NCBI RefSeq assembly: GCF_001641265.1
Contig: NW_020167520.1
Location: 992,001 to 1,056,000, forward strand
Reading direction: 5' to 3'
DNA: 64,000 nucleotides
Source: Pseudogymnoascus destructans
Lineage: Eukaryota; Ascomycota; Leotiomycetes; Thelebolales; Thelebolaceae
How positions within the stretch are numbered: the stretch's first letter is position 1; each line of letters begins with the position of its first letter. Below are positions 30,180-41,325 of the stretch, piece by piece. A program made the position numbers and the translations under genes. The notes beneath the pieces are model-generated. The model was not told the origin of the DNA, searched no databases, and saw only the letters and a list, made by a program, of their open reading frames with translations.

Positions 30180-32170
30180 CTCGGTGTTCCACCCACTCGC
30201 TTCGCTCGTAGGTGGCGACAGCAAGTTGTGCGTGCGACAGCAAGATGTGCGTACACCGCTATTTTGATATATAGAAAAAATAATAGTATTCTTCATAACG
30301 TAGTATCTACAATGCCTCAAAATAACGATCCTACTATGATTGCTCGCCTTAATGAGGCCCAACAGTTCTTCTTAAAACAACCAAGTACATATACAATTGC
30401 TTGGGTTGCAAATAAATTCAATGTCAACCGTGAGACACTCCGATGTCGTATTACGAGTACTACGTCTCCTCAATTACCCCACGGAGGTAGCAATCGAGTC
30501 TTATCTCAATCGCAAGAGACCGCGGTCTGTCAATTCATATACGACCAACTTGAGCGCGGGGTCCCTGCCAACCGATCTATGATACTACGGGCAGTTGCAG
30601 ACTTACGACCTAATCGTACGATACCATCACAACGGTGGCTACAACGCTTTCTAAAAGCACACCCCGAATTTCATACAATTCACACGAAGACGTTAAATAC
30701 ACATCGGAAGCAAGCACAAAAGAAAGAGGTGTTTGAGGAATTCTTTCTCACATATAACGCCCTTATTACAAAACATAACATTAAGCCATATAATTTATGG
30801 AATGTTGATGAGACAGGCTATATGATTGGGTGTTATAAGTCTACGGCTGTTATTGTACCAATCGGTGTAAAGCAGTGGACTGTTGATAATCCTGAGAATC
30901 GGCTCTCTGTTACTGTAATTGAGGCAGTAAATGCAAGTGGTGCTGCACTTGCAGAAGCTATCATTATCCCTGGCAAACTTCATATGGATTCATGGTACAA
31001 TGATGACCTTGAGCCAAATGCTCTCATTATTGTAAATGAGAGCGGGTATTCAAACGACGACATTGCAATCCAATACCTTATGCATTTTATCCAACTATCT
31101 GCAGAGCATATGGCACCAGATGATACTCGCCTCTTATTACTTGACGGCCATGACTCTCATAAAACAGAGCGCTTTCTTACATTAGCAGAAGAGCATAACA
31201 TTGTTATTTGCTGCCTTCCTGCTCATACAACACATCTATTACAACCTCTTGATGTAGCGGTTTTTAAGCAGTGCAAACACTTTCATCAAAAGGCACTTGA
31301 TCAAGCAGTACGTAGCTACGACTATGAGTATAAGCTACGTACGTTCCTTTCAGACCTCCCGCAAATCCGACGGCAATCTCTAACTGTCCGTACAATTCAA
31401 TCTGGTTGGAGAAATACAGGACTATATCCATATAATCCTCCACTTGTAATTGACAAGATACAAGAGACTCGGAATCAAACACCTGATTATGAGCCATTTG
31501 CTTCATATAATATTATCTCAACACCGAAAACAACTATGCAAAGTGTGCAAGCGGTTGAACATTGGCAGAAGAGAGCAGAGGAAGCTTTCTCATCGCCTTC
31601 AAGAGAAGGGTTTCAATCATTTGCACGTGGAACTACAGTTGTTCTACACCGGGCAGAGCTCTATAAGACCGAGCTAGATATTATGACTCTACGTGCAGTA
31701 GAGCAGAAGGCAGCAAAGGCAAGGGCACGGAAATCACTACAGAAAGGAGGGCAGTTATATGCATCAGATGCACGGAAAATGCGGGAAGAGAAGAAAGCAA
31801 AGTTGCAAGCAAAAGCAGACGCAAGAGCAGCAAGGGAATCGGACCAAGTAGTAAAGCAGCTACAAGCGCAAGCACGTAAAATCGAAATTGAAGAGCGTAA
31901 GGTTGAGAGGAAGCGGGTAGCAGAGCGGAAGAAGGAAGGGTTGAAATCAAAAGTGATCATTTTACGGTATAGTAAGGATCAAAGTGATAGTAGCAATAGT
32001 GGCAGTAGCGATAGTGATAATAGTTCTATTGATTTTATGTTTTAATTATATAGTTATATAGTTGATATATAAGGCGTCTTTTTCTTCGTTTTATGTGTCG
32101 CACATCTTGCTGTCGCACGCACAACTTGCTGTCGCCACCTACGAGCGAAGCGAGTGGGTGGAACACCGAG
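30180..32170 (+). mobile_element. Pogo/Fot1-like transposon, family P1 copy B (intact)
   Basis: Inverted ends CTCGGTGTTCCACCCACTCG are flanked by TA at 30178-30179 and 32171-32172. The repeated tip motif here is CGACAGCAAG-T/A-TGTGCG at a 19-bp pitch. The 1991-bp element carries one uninterrupted transposase gene, so it may be active. Confidence 0.95.
30312..32045 (+). CDS. P1 pogo transposase, intact (577 aa)
   Basis: This is the cut-and-paste transposase of the element. ATG 30312 is used because it follows the terminal repeat and matches the start of copies A and C; upstream in-frame sequence is within the terminal repeat. Order: psq-type HTH at ~22-48 (TIAWVANKFNVNRETLRCRI), CENP-B-type HTH at ~62-125 (SQRWLQRFLKAHPEF), DDE_1 core with Asp166 (NVDETG), Asp278 (LLLLDGHDSH) and Asp314 (LLQPLDVAV), a DD35D spacing typical of pogo. 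The last ~130 residues are a basic coiled coil (KARARKSLQKGG ... EERKVERKRVAERKK) followed by a serine/aspartate tail. No premature stop or frameshift is seen. Confidence 0.95.
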   Translation: MPQNNDPTMIARLNEAQQFFLKQPSTYTIAWVANKFNVNRETLRCRITSTTSPQLPHGGSNRVLSQSQETAVCQFIYDQLERGVPANRSMILRAVADLRPNRTIPSQRWLQRFLKAHPEFHTIHTKTLNTHRKQAQKKEVFEEFFLTYNALITKHNIKPYNLWNVDETGYMIGCYKSTAVIVPIGVKQWTVDNPENRLSVTVIEAVNASGAALAEAIIIPGKLHMDSWYNDDLEPNALIIVNESGYSNDDIAIQYLMHFIQLSAEHMAPDDTRLLLLDGHDSHKTERFLTLAEEHNIVICCLPAHTTHLLQPLDVAVFKQCKHFHQKALDQAVRSYDYEYKLRTFLSDLPQIRRQSLTVRTIQSGWRNTGLYPYNPPLVIDKIQETRNQTPDYEPFASYNIISTPKTTMQSVQAVEHWQKRAEEAFSSPSREGFQSFARGTTVVLHRAELYKTELDIMTLRAVEQKAAKARARKSLQKGGQLYASDARKMREEKKAKLQAKADARAARESDQVVKQLQAQARKIEIEERKVERKRVAERKKEGLKSKVIILRYSKDQSDSSNSGSSDSDNSSIDFMF

Positions 32171-32172
32171 TA

Positions 32173-32558
32173 CTTAGGATCGTACTTTTCACTTTAAACT
32201 TAAATAACTTTTTTTTTAAACATGACAACTTCGTACGGAGAACGAAGAATTATTCTTGCCTTCAAGTGCTTCATCAATCAAACCCAAAATTAAATGCAAC
32301 TCGCGTTGCGCGAATCTACGATCTTCCTCCTACGACATTAAGAGATCGACACGCTACCAATACCTACACAATACAACCTTAGTTAAGTCTTGAAAATTGA
32401 CAATATTAGAAGAAGTTGTTATATAACATATTTTCCTTGCTAAACGTAAGGGTAGACGTATTAGAAAGAACTAGACTTTAAACTTTATATGACAACAACT
32501 ACAACTCTATAACGTGGTTGTACATGACAGCGAGCCGATCACTTTTTTTACATACAAT
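32173..32558 (+). pseudogene. Relic of a pogo transposase N-terminus
   Basis: From about 32221 a degraded frame (TTSYGERRIILAFKCF, then after a shift KLNATRVARIYDLPPTTLRDR) is a psq-type HTH like that of P3. The stretch CGTGGTTGTACATGACAGCG AGCCGATCAC at 32514-32545 matches terminal-repeat sequence at 47320-47370. Nothing else is recognisable. Confidence 0.6.
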
Positions 32559-32682
32559 TAACCGTGGGGGGAAGCGAGTACGTCCACTCGCTTATGAGAG
32601 GAAGCAAGTGCGTCCTCTCAAATTGCGACCGTAAGTACCCAACCATAGTAATTTATATGTAAAAGTACTTAAAAATTCAATT

Positions 32683-34470
32683 CTACGAAATTATCACTTC
32701 TTCATTCTCACGCTCACTCTCACTCCCACGACCACTCCCACCCTCAGTTGCGCTCTCATACTGGCTCCCAGATTCGGCTTCTGGGTCAGTAATAGGGTCT
32801 TCCAACTCCGGAGGAATTGGGAGGCCCGATTTAGTGAGCTGGGCTATGCTCTTCTTCCGGAGGCGCTCCCGTTTCCGGGCTTCGATTCCTGCCCGGCGGA
32901 GCTGCTTCTGGGCTCGGGTTTGGGCCTGGCTCAGTTTCCGAGCTTCTGTGGCAGCGAGCTTCTGGGTCTGAAGCTCAGCTTTCTGGGCCTGAAGCTCGTG
33001 GGCTTCAGAAGCCCGGAGCTCACCTCCACACTGGAGTCGGTCCCGGCCCCCCCGCTTCTTCTTCGAGTCCTTGACCTGCTGCCGAACAGCCCGTAGGTCG
33101 AGTTCCTGGAGCTGGCCGGCAGCCAGAACCCGGGCTGCCCCAGTAAGCCAGTTGCTGTAGCTCTGCCTTGAGGGGCTACTAAAGGCCTCCGGAACCCGCT
33201 CCTTCCACTGCTGTAGGCCCTGTTCTACGCCCTGGAAAGTGGAGGGAATAGGGGTAATAGGCTGTGGTAGGGTAGGCGTTGTAGGCTCTGTAGGCTGCGT
33301 AGGCTGCGAGTACGTACGCAGCTTCTCAAGGGCTGTATTACAGCTTATAGGCCAGATTCCAGCTTTCCGGAATGCTGATTGTATGGTAGATTCCTTAAAA
33401 GTCTGCTCCCGCATTTGTGGGAGATCTCTCATAAATCGGGGTAGGTTATAGGTGATGTCAACTTCCCGTATAGCACAGAGCACAGCCTGCCTATGCCAGT
33501 GCTTATAAGGCTGGAATATTCCCACGTCTAATGGCTGTAAAATGTGTGTAAGGTGGCTGGGAAACGCCCATAAGATGATGTGATATTCGGCTGCCATAAT
33601 GACGAACTCAGGGCTCATGTGGCTCACATGAGAATCGAGTAGTAGAACCTTGGGATTTCCTGGGTTGTGTGGAGCAGTAAGCTCTATGAAGTGCTGTAAC
33701 CACCGTAGAGCAAGCTGGCTATTAGAATAGCCAGTCTCCGAGAGCAATATCAGCTCATTTCCACTGAGGTTTTCAGGGTACCATGCTGCCATATGGATTT
33801 TACCCGGTACAACAAGTACAGGTGCAATCTTCTGTCCAGCTGCAGATACTGCCTCTATGATCGTAATAGATATACGATTCTCAGGGCTCGGAGTATAGAG
33901 CTGCTTTACAGCTCGGGGGACCATAACTCTCTCACCCCCTGGAATTCCAACCCTAAATCAAGTTTCATCCATATTCCAGATTGACTCTGGATTTATACCA
34001 TGCTGTAGTACAAATTCCGTGTACTTTTCAAACCACTTAACAATAGCAGGTTCCTCTTGAGCTTGCGTACGCTGTTGCGCAATAGGCTTTGTAGTGATAA
34101 AGTGGAAATCCATAAGCTCATTCCGTATATATTTAGTGAGCCAGCTCTGTGACGGTGGAGGCAGTGGGCTCCGTAGGTGGCATACTGCCCCATAAACCAT
34201 ATGCCTATTAGCCCCTAATCCTAGGTAATACTGCTCTAGAATCCAGGTCTTTAGGGCCTCCGTTTGGTCTATAGAAAGCACCCTATTGTGACCTCCATGG
34301 GGCAGCTTCTGTGGGACTGCTCAGGTGATTCTTGACTGTATAGTCGACTTTGGGACCTTAAAAATCTGACTGGCAGCACCTATAGGTTCAGAGGGGTTTG
34401 CTGCCAGCCATTCACAGGCATTTGATAGAGGACGCACTTGCTTCCTCTCGTAAACGAGTGGACGCACTCG
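32683..34470 (-). pseudogene. P4 pogo transposase with two stops
   Basis: One continuous frame covers an HTH (AASQIFKVPKSTIQSRI), a CENP-B-like HTH (PPPSQSWLTKYIRNEL), and the DDE_1 core: Asp in WNMDET, Asp in VLLLDSHVSH, Asp in HILQPLDVGIF. TGA codons at 34321-34323 and 33958-33960 break it; the second falls directly after the first catalytic DET. No start codon is visible: the terminal repeat runs straight into the HTH coding region, so the 5' end seems deleted. The C-terminus is a basic coiled coil with repeated QAQKAELQTQK-like units and an acidic end. Confidence 0.88.
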
Positions 34471-34477
34471 CTTCCCC

Positions 34478-35410
34478 TGTAATGGTGGGTGCACCAGATA
34501 TGAGAATCTAGCCACCCAAGGAAGGGATGAATTTACTAAGACAACACACTGTCTTAGGAAACAGAGCCAAAGGGTTGTAGCTTAGACTATTCCACAACGC
34601 AGCAATCAGGTGTATGATGTGGTGAAGTGGTTTAGACAAGTTGCAACAAATGTTGAGTCTGAGAACTCAGGGGTAAGTCAGAGGTTAGCACCTCACTGAT
34701 TCAAAAACAGAGAATAACAAGATCAATGCTTGGAAGCTTGGAAAAGACGTAGAAGTATGTGCTAGTCGATTTACTGTATTGCCTGCTTGCCCTTTCTTAA
34801 GGAAAGGGCAATCCTATTTATGCCAAAGGAGTGTAGTTCTCTCATTTTCCATGACTTTCCATGACTAACCAGGCTTGGTAAATGTATTAGAAATCAAGTG
34901 CGACCCACAACTAGCTTGCTAATCATGTAGTGAACGTAAGAGAATCCCATAGAACCATCTCTTGGGTTCCTAGCCTATAGGAAGTGAAAAGGAGGTCCAA
35001 GGTCAGAGTACCTATAGACAAATTATGTCATAACTTAACCAATCTTGTGGGTAACTAAGGAGCGATGACGTATAATGAATCATAGAGGGTTGTAGAAGCT
35101 TCTAGAGCTATCGTTCATGTTCCTAGGCCTCTAGTTGGTAGAGATATGCCATGTGGTAGTATTGGCCCACCCCCTTAAGGAGGAGATTTTCTTAATAACT
35201 TGTTCAATGAGTGTCCAAATGATATGCCGTGATGTATGTAGCATAAACAGATGTAGTAGAAGAGTTTGCAGCAATCGTTGAGTAGTATTGCTTCTGTTGT
35301 TGGTGTGATAAGCCAAGATATGTATGGTGACTTGTAGGTTTGAGGAGGAGATTTCTAAGTTTGCTCTTGAGTTTGATAGCAAACTGAGTGCAACGAATGT
35401 CAGTATGACA
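34478..35410 (-). repeat. Gypsy-2 3' LTR
   Basis: 933 bp, TGTAATGGTGGGTGCACC to GTCAGTATGACA on the plus strand. Confidence 0.96.
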
Positions 35411-35421
35411 TGATCCCCCTT

Positions 35422-38400
35422 TTAAGGACGTTTGTTGGCTGTCTGCTTGCCCTTTAGCCAGTTGGCTTTCTTAGAAAGAAATTCTAGAATGAGCTTAGAT
35501 GCATTTTTTAGATTTCTCTTAGGCTCCCAAGTGTTGTCACTTGTAGGATAGCCTTTCCACTTAACGAGGAAGTAGTCCTGACCTCTAAGTGTCTTTTTGT
35601 CAAGGATAGACTCTACTTCATATTCTGGTTGATCCAAGATCAGAACAGGAGGTGGAGGAGACTGAAGTGGTCTTAAGGAACTTTCTTGTGCCTTAGACAA
35701 GAGAGATGCATGGAAGACATTATGGATAGTCCAAGTAGGTGGTAATGCAAGCTCGAAAGCATTCTTGCCAATAGTCCTTGTGATCTTAAAAGGTCCAAGT
35801 CTTTTAGTATCAAGTTTGTCTGAAGGTCTAGTAGTTGTGATATGTCTTCTAGACAAAAAGACTTGATCACCAACTTTGAATTGTGGTGCAACCACCCCCC
35901 TGTTAAAGGCCTGAGCCTGCTCGTCTTGTGCACGCTGTATTTGAACCTTGAGATAGTCCTGGAGGCCCTTAAGGTAGATGATTCTTTCAGTAGCAGAAGG
36001 GTTTTTGAAATTTTCAGGACAATTCAGTTCTGCCACTTCAAACCTAGGGTGATAACCATAGTTTGCATAGAAAGGTGTCTCTTTTGTGGTGTTAGAGACT
36101 GTGTTGTTGTAAGCAAATTCTGCAAGATGGAGAAGATCTGCCCAGTTGTCTTGAGCATAGTTTGTATAAATTCTTAGATATTGTTCAAGTACAGAGTTGA
36201 CTCTCTCTGTCTGGCCATCTGTTTGAGGGTGATAAGCTGTAGAGAAGCGTTGTTCCATGTTTAAGAGTTTAGAGAACTCCTTAAAAAAGTTTGAAGTGAA
36301 AACTGCTCCCCTATCTGAGATCCAGTGTCCAGGAATTCCATGATATTTAAAGACCACCTTGAGGAATAGCCACGCAAGTTCAGAAGCTGTGATAGTCTCA
36401 TTGCAAGGCTCAAAGTGTGCCATTTTTGTGAGCCTTTCTACCACCACAAGGATAGAGTCATAAGGGGTAGCACCCCCTTTTGGGATAGAAGGAGGCAACT
36501 TGACTATAAAGTCAATGGATATGGAGTCCCATGGGCGTTCTGGTATAGGCAGAGGCTGCAAGAGGCCATAGGGCTTTTGCCGTGTAGGCTTGTTCAAGTT
36601 GCAAGTAGTGCAAGAAGATATATAGTCTTGAAGAGTAGTCCTTAGACTAGGCCAGTAGAACTTTCTTGTTAGAAGTTCATAAGTTTTTGCAAAGCCAAAG
36701 TGCCCTGCAGCTGGAGCATCATGGAACTGCTGTAGGAGGTGTAGCTGTAATCGTTTATCCCTTGGGACATAGATATAGTTCTTGAATAAGAGAAGTCCAT
36801 GCTGATTTTTTGAGAAATTCTGTAGTCCAACTTTCTCAAGAGAGGAACCTTTCTTCTGGAGGTATTCCAAAGTTCTTTTCGCAAAGGGATCATGGTTGTA
36901 AGCATCTTTGAATGCTTTAAGAAGTGTTGCTGAGGGTGTATAGTCTTTAAAGGTCTCTGGTTCCTGAGAAGAGGTAATGGGGGCAACTTGGTCTTGAGGG
37001 GATAAGTTTACCCCTAAGTCCTCTGTAGTACTAGGGTTGCTTAAAGATGCTGCTATAAGCTTTGCTGAGTCTAGCAGAGCCTTTGTATTGCTAGTTTTAG
37101 CAGAATCTTGGTAGTCATGTCTTCTTGAGAGGAGATCTGCTCTTTGATTCTTGGCCCCTGAGACATGTTTTATAACAAAGTCAAAACCTCCTAGTTGTTC
37201 AGACCACCTTGCTTGTCGTCGATTGAGCTGTTTAGTGGTTGTAAAGGTCAAGAGATTTGAATGGTCACTGTAAATAGTGATAGGATAGTTTGCCCCTTCA
37301 AGGTAGCATCTCCAATGCTTTAGAGAACATACTATGGCAAGCAGTTCCTTGTCTGTAATGGGATAGTTTTGTTCAGCTGCTGATAGCTTTCTTGAGTAAA
37401 ATGCCACAGGCTGTAGCTCTTCTTGTTTGTCTTTTGGAGCTTGGTATAAGATTCCAGAAATGGCAAAATCTGAGGCATCTGTCTCAAGAGTGGCAGGTTT
37501 CAAGGGGTTAAAGTGTAGTAACATTTTCCCTTCTTTAAATTCTCCTTTAAGAGCATCGAAAGCATCTTGCTGTGTCTTATCCCAGTGATACAAAGTGTCC
37601 TTGTGAAGTAATTGAGTAAGGGGTAAAGCCAAGGATGTATATCTTGGTATAAACCTCCTGTAATAGTTGGCAAACCCAAGGAAAGACTGAACCTCTTTAA
37701 TGCTGGAAGGAATAGGCCACGTTTGTACTGCTTTTGTCTTTTCAGGATCCATCTGAATGCCTTCTGTTGAAATTCTATGTCCCAAGAAATCAACTTGAGA
37801 CATATGGAAAAGACATTTCTCAAGTTTGCAAAAGAGTTGTGCTTGAGATAGCTTCTCTAAGACTTGTCTAACATGTAGAACATGCTCTTGAGTGTCTAAA
37901 GAGTATATAAGAATGTCGTCTAAGTAGACAACAACAAAGATATCCAAGTAAGGTCTTAGAATATCATTCATGAGAGCTTGGAAAGAAGCAGGTGCATTGG
38001 CAAGCCCAAAAGGCATTACCTGGTATTCAAAATGACCATAGCGTGTTCTGAATGCTGTCTTCCACTCATCACCTTCCTTGATGCGTATCAGGTTATAAGC
38101 TCCCCTGAGATCTAACTTGGTAAAGATCCTTGCTGAAGAGAGCCTATCTATGAGCTCAGGGATAAGGGGTAAAGCATATCTGTTTTTAACAGTGACTGCA
38201 TTAAGGCCCCTATAATCAACACAGAGACGCAAGGAGCCATCTTTCTTCTTGACAAAGAGAATGGGAGCTCCTGCTGGTGAGGAAGAAGGTCTGATAAAGC
38301 CAGAACTAAGGTTCTCATCTAGGTATTCTCTGAGAGTTTTCAGCTCTAATTCAGATAGAGAGTAGATAGGGCCGTAGGGAGGCATTGAGCCTTCTGCGAG

Positions 38401-40215
38401 TGGTATCTCATGGTCATAAGGCTGGTGCTTTGGCAGAATTGATGCCTTTGCCTTGTCAAAAAGATGTTGGTAGTCTTGGTATGCTAAAGGCAAAATGACC
38501 TCCTGAGATGATTTCTCCAAATCTGAAGTAGCTGCTATCTCCAGGACAGGTTGGAAAGGTTTAACCCATATCAGAGATGATATATCGTCCATAGTTTGGT
38601 CAAAATCCTTGATCTGGGACAAGTTTGAGTCTTGGACCTGAATAGGGGTAACTGAGGCTTGAAGGGTTTTTTCAGTATTGAGCTCAGGATTTGAGCTAAA
38701 CCCAAGCGATAAATGCTTCCAATTGATAGTTGGATCATGCCTTTGAAGCCATGGAAGACCTAGGATAACTGGGTACTTCATTGGTATAACATCTAAAGAG
38801 ATGGTGTCTGAAAATGTTGATTTTCCTAGGGGAATCTCAAGTTTGAGTACTGGGGTGTTGCAGGTAATGGAACCTGAACTGATAGGAGTTCCATCAATGA
38901 CTCGGAGCAACTCTGGAGTGCGTTTGGGAATTGTAGGTAACTGGTGTGTCAAGATGAGGTCTTGAGATATAAAGTTGCCTGTTGCCCCTGAGTCTATCAT
39001 AGCCCTTGTAGACAACACCTGTTGTTTGAAATGGAGTTGAATAGGGATTAACAGGTGTGTGAGACTCTGAGAAAGCACCATCGACACATCTTTGTTGTCT
39101 AGGGGAGAAGTTATAGTCTCAGTTGAAGTTGTGCCTGCTAGGGATTTTTCAAGTTTTTCAGGAATAGCAGTTGTGACTGTGTCTGAGGCTGCTATATGTT
39201 TTGAATCAGCACTCCCCCGTGCTGAATAGCACTCCTGAATTCTGTGTCCCCCTTTGCCACAGTATAAACAAAGGTTGTTGTCCATTCTGTGTTTTCTTTC
39301 TTGAGGGGTAAGTTTACCCCTTTTCAGTTTTTGAGGGTATCCTGTAGGCTGAGGTGCTGGATTTGCTGTAGATCTCTTTATAGAGGCGTCTAAGTCCATA
39401 GGTTCAGGTGCTGAGTCCTTAGCAGTTGGTGTAGAGGTGTAATTGTTGAAATTTCTTGTTGGATGCCAGTCTTGGTTCTTCTCCTTTCTTCTTTCAAAAA
39501 GCCTATCATCAAGTCTGACAGCTTTCTCTATAAGCGTTTGAAGTGTTGTAGGGCGTTCTTCTTTGCTGAGTTCATCCTTAATAGAGCTCTTGAGCCCTTG
39601 GTAGTAAGTGAAGACTAAGGCTTCTTCATTCCAAGTCAAGTGAGAAGTGATTCTCCTAAATTCTGTTGTATACTGAGCAGCAGAGGTCTTTTGACATAGC
39701 TTCTGTAGCTCTCTTTCTGCTGTAGCAGTTTCGTTGATGTCTCCAAAGGTCCTGGTAAGTTCCTCTTGAAACTGGTCATAAGAGGTAATCAAAGGTGTAG
39801 TGGTATTTTGGTTGTTGCCACTAAGTCTTCTAAGATATGGCTCAAAGAAGTTGAATGCAGATCCACGGAGGTAGCTGGCAGCGAAATAGATCTTCTGAAT
39901 GTCTGAGGTGAACTGATGAGGCCTGAGGGTGAAGTAGATGTCCAGTTGCATAAGAAATCCCTTCAACTTCCTCCTGTCTCCATGGTATAAATCTGGTGTT
40001 TGCACTTTAGGAAGTGCACCTGGGGTACTCGAAATAGCCAGAGGAGCTGTGGGAAGCTCTGTATGATGTGTCTGAGTTGAAGATTGTGTTGCTGAAGTGT
40101 TGGCTTGAAAGGTGTTTTCCAAATTCTCAAGTTTGTTTGCTATAGTTTGTATAAAGGCAAACAGTTGTTGCATCTGCTGTTCAGCAGTAGTTGTAGGAGC
40201 TTGGTCATCCTCCAT
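35422..40215 (-). CDS. Gypsy-2 Gag-Pol polyprotein (1597 aa)
   Basis: One frame encodes all retrotransposon functions. Approximate order: coiled-coil start and capsid (1-300), CCHC zinc knuckle CLYCGKGGHRIQEC (~315-330), aspartic protease AMIDSGATGNFIS (~408), RT with VVYLDDILIYS (~763), RNase H with LETDASDFAISGIL and YSDHSNL, integrase HHCC (GHFGFAKTYELL, CTTCNLNK) and catalytic core (ISIDFIVKLP, ISDRGAVFTS near 1297, HPQTDGQTERVN), and a C-terminal chromodomain (YEVESILDKKT ... YFLVKWKGYPTSDNTWEP, ~1525-1575). Gag and Pol are fused without a frameshift. The chromodomain is expected to steer integration to modified histones. ATG 40215 follows the 5' LTR by about 50 bp. No break is seen. Confidence 0.97.
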   Translation of the reverse strand: MEDDQAPTTTAEQQMQQLFAFIQTIANKLENLENTFQANTSATQSSTQTHHTELPTAPLAISSTPGALPKVQTPDLYHGDRRKLKGFLMQLDIYFTLRPHQFTSDIQKIYFAASYLRGSAFNFFEPYLRRLSGNNQNTTTPLITSYDQFQEELTRTFGDINETATAERELQKLCQKTSAAQYTTEFRRITSHLTWNEEALVFTYYQGLKSSIKDELSKEERPTTLQTLIEKAVRLDDRLFERRKEKNQDWHPTRNFNNYTSTPTAKDSAPEPMDLDASIKRSTANPAPQPTGYPQKLKRGKLTPQERKHRMDNNLCLYCGKGGHRIQECYSARGSADSKHIAASDTVTTAIPEKLEKSLAGTTSTETITSPLDNKDVSMVLSQSLTHLLIPIQLHFKQQVLSTRAMIDSGATGNFISQDLILTHQLPTIPKRTPELLRVIDGTPISSGSITCNTPVLKLEIPLGKSTFSDTISLDVIPMKYPVILGLPWLQRHDPTINWKHLSLGFSSNPELNTEKTLQASVTPIQVQDSNLSQIKDFDQTMDDISSLIWVKPFQPVLEIAATSDLEKSSQEVILPLAYQDYQHLFDKAKASILPKHQPYDHEIPLAEGSMPPYGPIYSLSELELKTLREYLDENLSSGFIRPSSSPAGAPILFVKKKDGSLRLCVDYRGLNAVTVKNRYALPLIPELIDRLSSARIFTKLDLRGAYNLIRIKEGDEWKTAFRTRYGHFEYQVMPFGLANAPASFQALMNDILRPYLDIFVVVYLDDILIYSLDTQEHVLHVRQVLEKLSQAQLFCKLEKCLFHMSQVDFLGHRISTEGIQMDPEKTKAVQTWPIPSSIKEVQSFLGFANYYRRFIPRYTSLALPLTQLLHKDTLYHWDKTQQDAFDALKGEFKEGKMLLHFNPLKPATLETDASDFAISGILYQAPKDKQEELQPVAFYSRKLSAAEQNYPITDKELLAIVCSLKHWRCYLEGANYPITIYSDHSNLLTFTTTKQLNRRQARWSEQLGGFDFVIKHVSGAKNQRADLLSRRHDYQDSAKTSNTKALLDSAKLIAASLSNPSTTEDLGVNLSPQDQVAPITSSQEPETFKDYTPSATLLKAFKDAYNHDPFAKRTLEYLQKKGSSLEKVGLQNFSKNQHGLLLFKNYIYVPRDKRLQLHLLQQFHDAPAAGHFGFAKTYELLTRKFYWPSLRTTLQDYISSCTTCNLNKPTRQKPYGLLQPLPIPERPWDSISIDFIVKLPPSIPKGGATPYDSILVVVERLTKMAHFEPCNETITASELAWLFLKVVFKYHGIPGHWISDRGAVFTSNFFKEFSKLLNMEQRFSTAYHPQTDGQTERVNSVLEQYLRIYTNYAQDNWADLLHLAEFAYNNTVSNTTKETPFYANYGYHPRFEVAELNCPENFKNPSATERIIYLKGLQDYLKVQIQRAQDEQAQAFNRGVVAPQFKVGDQVFLSRRHITTTRPSDKLDTKRLGPFKITRTIGKNAFELALPPTWTIHNVFHASLLSKAQESSLRPLQSPPPPVLILDQPEYEVESILDKKTLRGQDYFLVKWKGYPTSDNTWEPKRNLKNASKLILEFLSKKANWLKGKQTANKRP

Positions 40216-40267
40216 TGTAGTATCGAAGTGCTGCTATAGAAATAGTTGAAGCTTGAAGCAGGCAAGG

Positions 40268-41200
40268 TGTAATGGTGGGTGCACCAGATATGAGAATCTA
40301 GCCACCCAAGGAAGGGATGAATTTACTAAGACAACACACTGTCTTAGGAAACAGAGCCAAAGGGTTGTAGCTTAGACTATTCCACAACGCAGCAATCAGG
40401 TGTATGATGTGGTGAAGTGGTTTAGACAAGTTGCAACAAATGTTGAGTCTGAGAACTCAGGGGTAAGTCAGAGGTTAGCACCTCACTGATTCAAAAACAG
40501 AGAATAACAAGATCAATGCTTGGAAGCTTGGAAAAGACGTAGAAGTATGTGCTAGTCGATTTACTGTATTGCCTGCTTGCCCTTTCTTAAGGAAAGGGCA
40601 ATCCTATTTATGCCAAAGGAGTGTAGTTCTCTCATTTTCCATGACTTTCCATGACTAACCAGGCTTGGTAAATGTATTAGAAATCAAGTGCGACCCACAA
40701 CTAGCTTGCTAATCATGTAGTGAACGTAAGAGAATCCCATAGAACCATCTCTTGGGTTCCTAGCCTATAGGAAGTGAAAAGGAGGTCCAAGGTCAGAGTA
40801 CCTATAGACAAATTATGTCATAACTTAACCAATCTTGTGGGTAACTAAGGAGCGATGACGTATAATGAATCATAGAGGGTTGTAGAAGCTTCTAGAGCTA
40901 TCGTTCATGTTCCTAGGCCTCTAGTTGGTAGAGATATGCCATGTGGTAGTATTGGCCCACCCCCTTAAGGAGGAGATTTTCTTAATAACTTGTTCAATGA
41001 GTGTCCAAATGATATGCCGTGATGTATGTAGCATAAACAGATGTAGTAGAAGAGTTTGCAGCAATCGTTGAGTAGTATTGCTTCTGTTGTTGGTGTGATA
41101 AGCCAAGATATGTATGGTGACTTGTAGGTTTGAGGAGGAGATTTCTAAGTTTGCTCTTGAGTTTGATAGCAAACTGAGTGCAACGAATGTCAGTATGACA
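40268..41200 (-). repeat. Gypsy-2 5' LTR
   Basis: 933 bp, apparently identical to 34478-35410. Confidence 0.96.
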
Positions 41201-41214
41201 TCCCCCCACGATTA

Positions 41215-41325
41215 CTTAGTTATTAAAAAAACAAGTTAAAAAACTTAAATACAGGGGTAATTTTAAGCGAATTAGCCAATAAGCTTAATAAGCCCTCAAA
41301 AATTAAAATCCTATTTATTTATATA
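41215..41325. other. Short AT-rich spacer
   Basis: About 110 bp of AT-rich DNA between the P4 and P5 elements. No feature is seen. Confidence 0.5.

Larger units (their letters stand above)
34478..41200 (-). mobile_element. Ty3/gypsy chromovirus gypsy-2, full length and young
   Basis: Two 933-bp LTRs (34478-35410, 40268-41200) that I could not tell apart by eye enclose one long frame on the minus strand; TCCCC is duplicated at 34473-34477 and 41201-41205. The polypurine tract (minus strand AAAAGGGGGATCA) lies between the polyprotein stop and the 3' LTR. Identical LTRs and an unbroken frame indicate a recent insertion. The sequence after the 5' LTR (CCTTGCCTGC) does not start with the TGG of a usual tRNA primer site. 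Confidence 0.97.
32561..41212 (-). mobile_element. Pogo-like transposon, family P4, interrupted by gypsy-2
   Basis: Termini ACCGTGGGGGGAAGCGAGT (left) and ATCGTGGGGGGAAGCGAGT (right, minus strand) are flanked by TA at 32559-32560 and 41213-41214. Each end has two copies of GGAAGC-G/A-AGT-A/G-CGTCC at a 30-bp pitch. Gypsy-2 (34478-41200) lies within the right terminal repeat, so only 12 bp of the element remain to its right. Confidence 0.88.

Noticed and set aside
40216..40267. tRNA primer-binding site of gypsy-2
   Set aside because: The bases after the 5' LTR do not start with TGG and match no tRNA end I can recognise.
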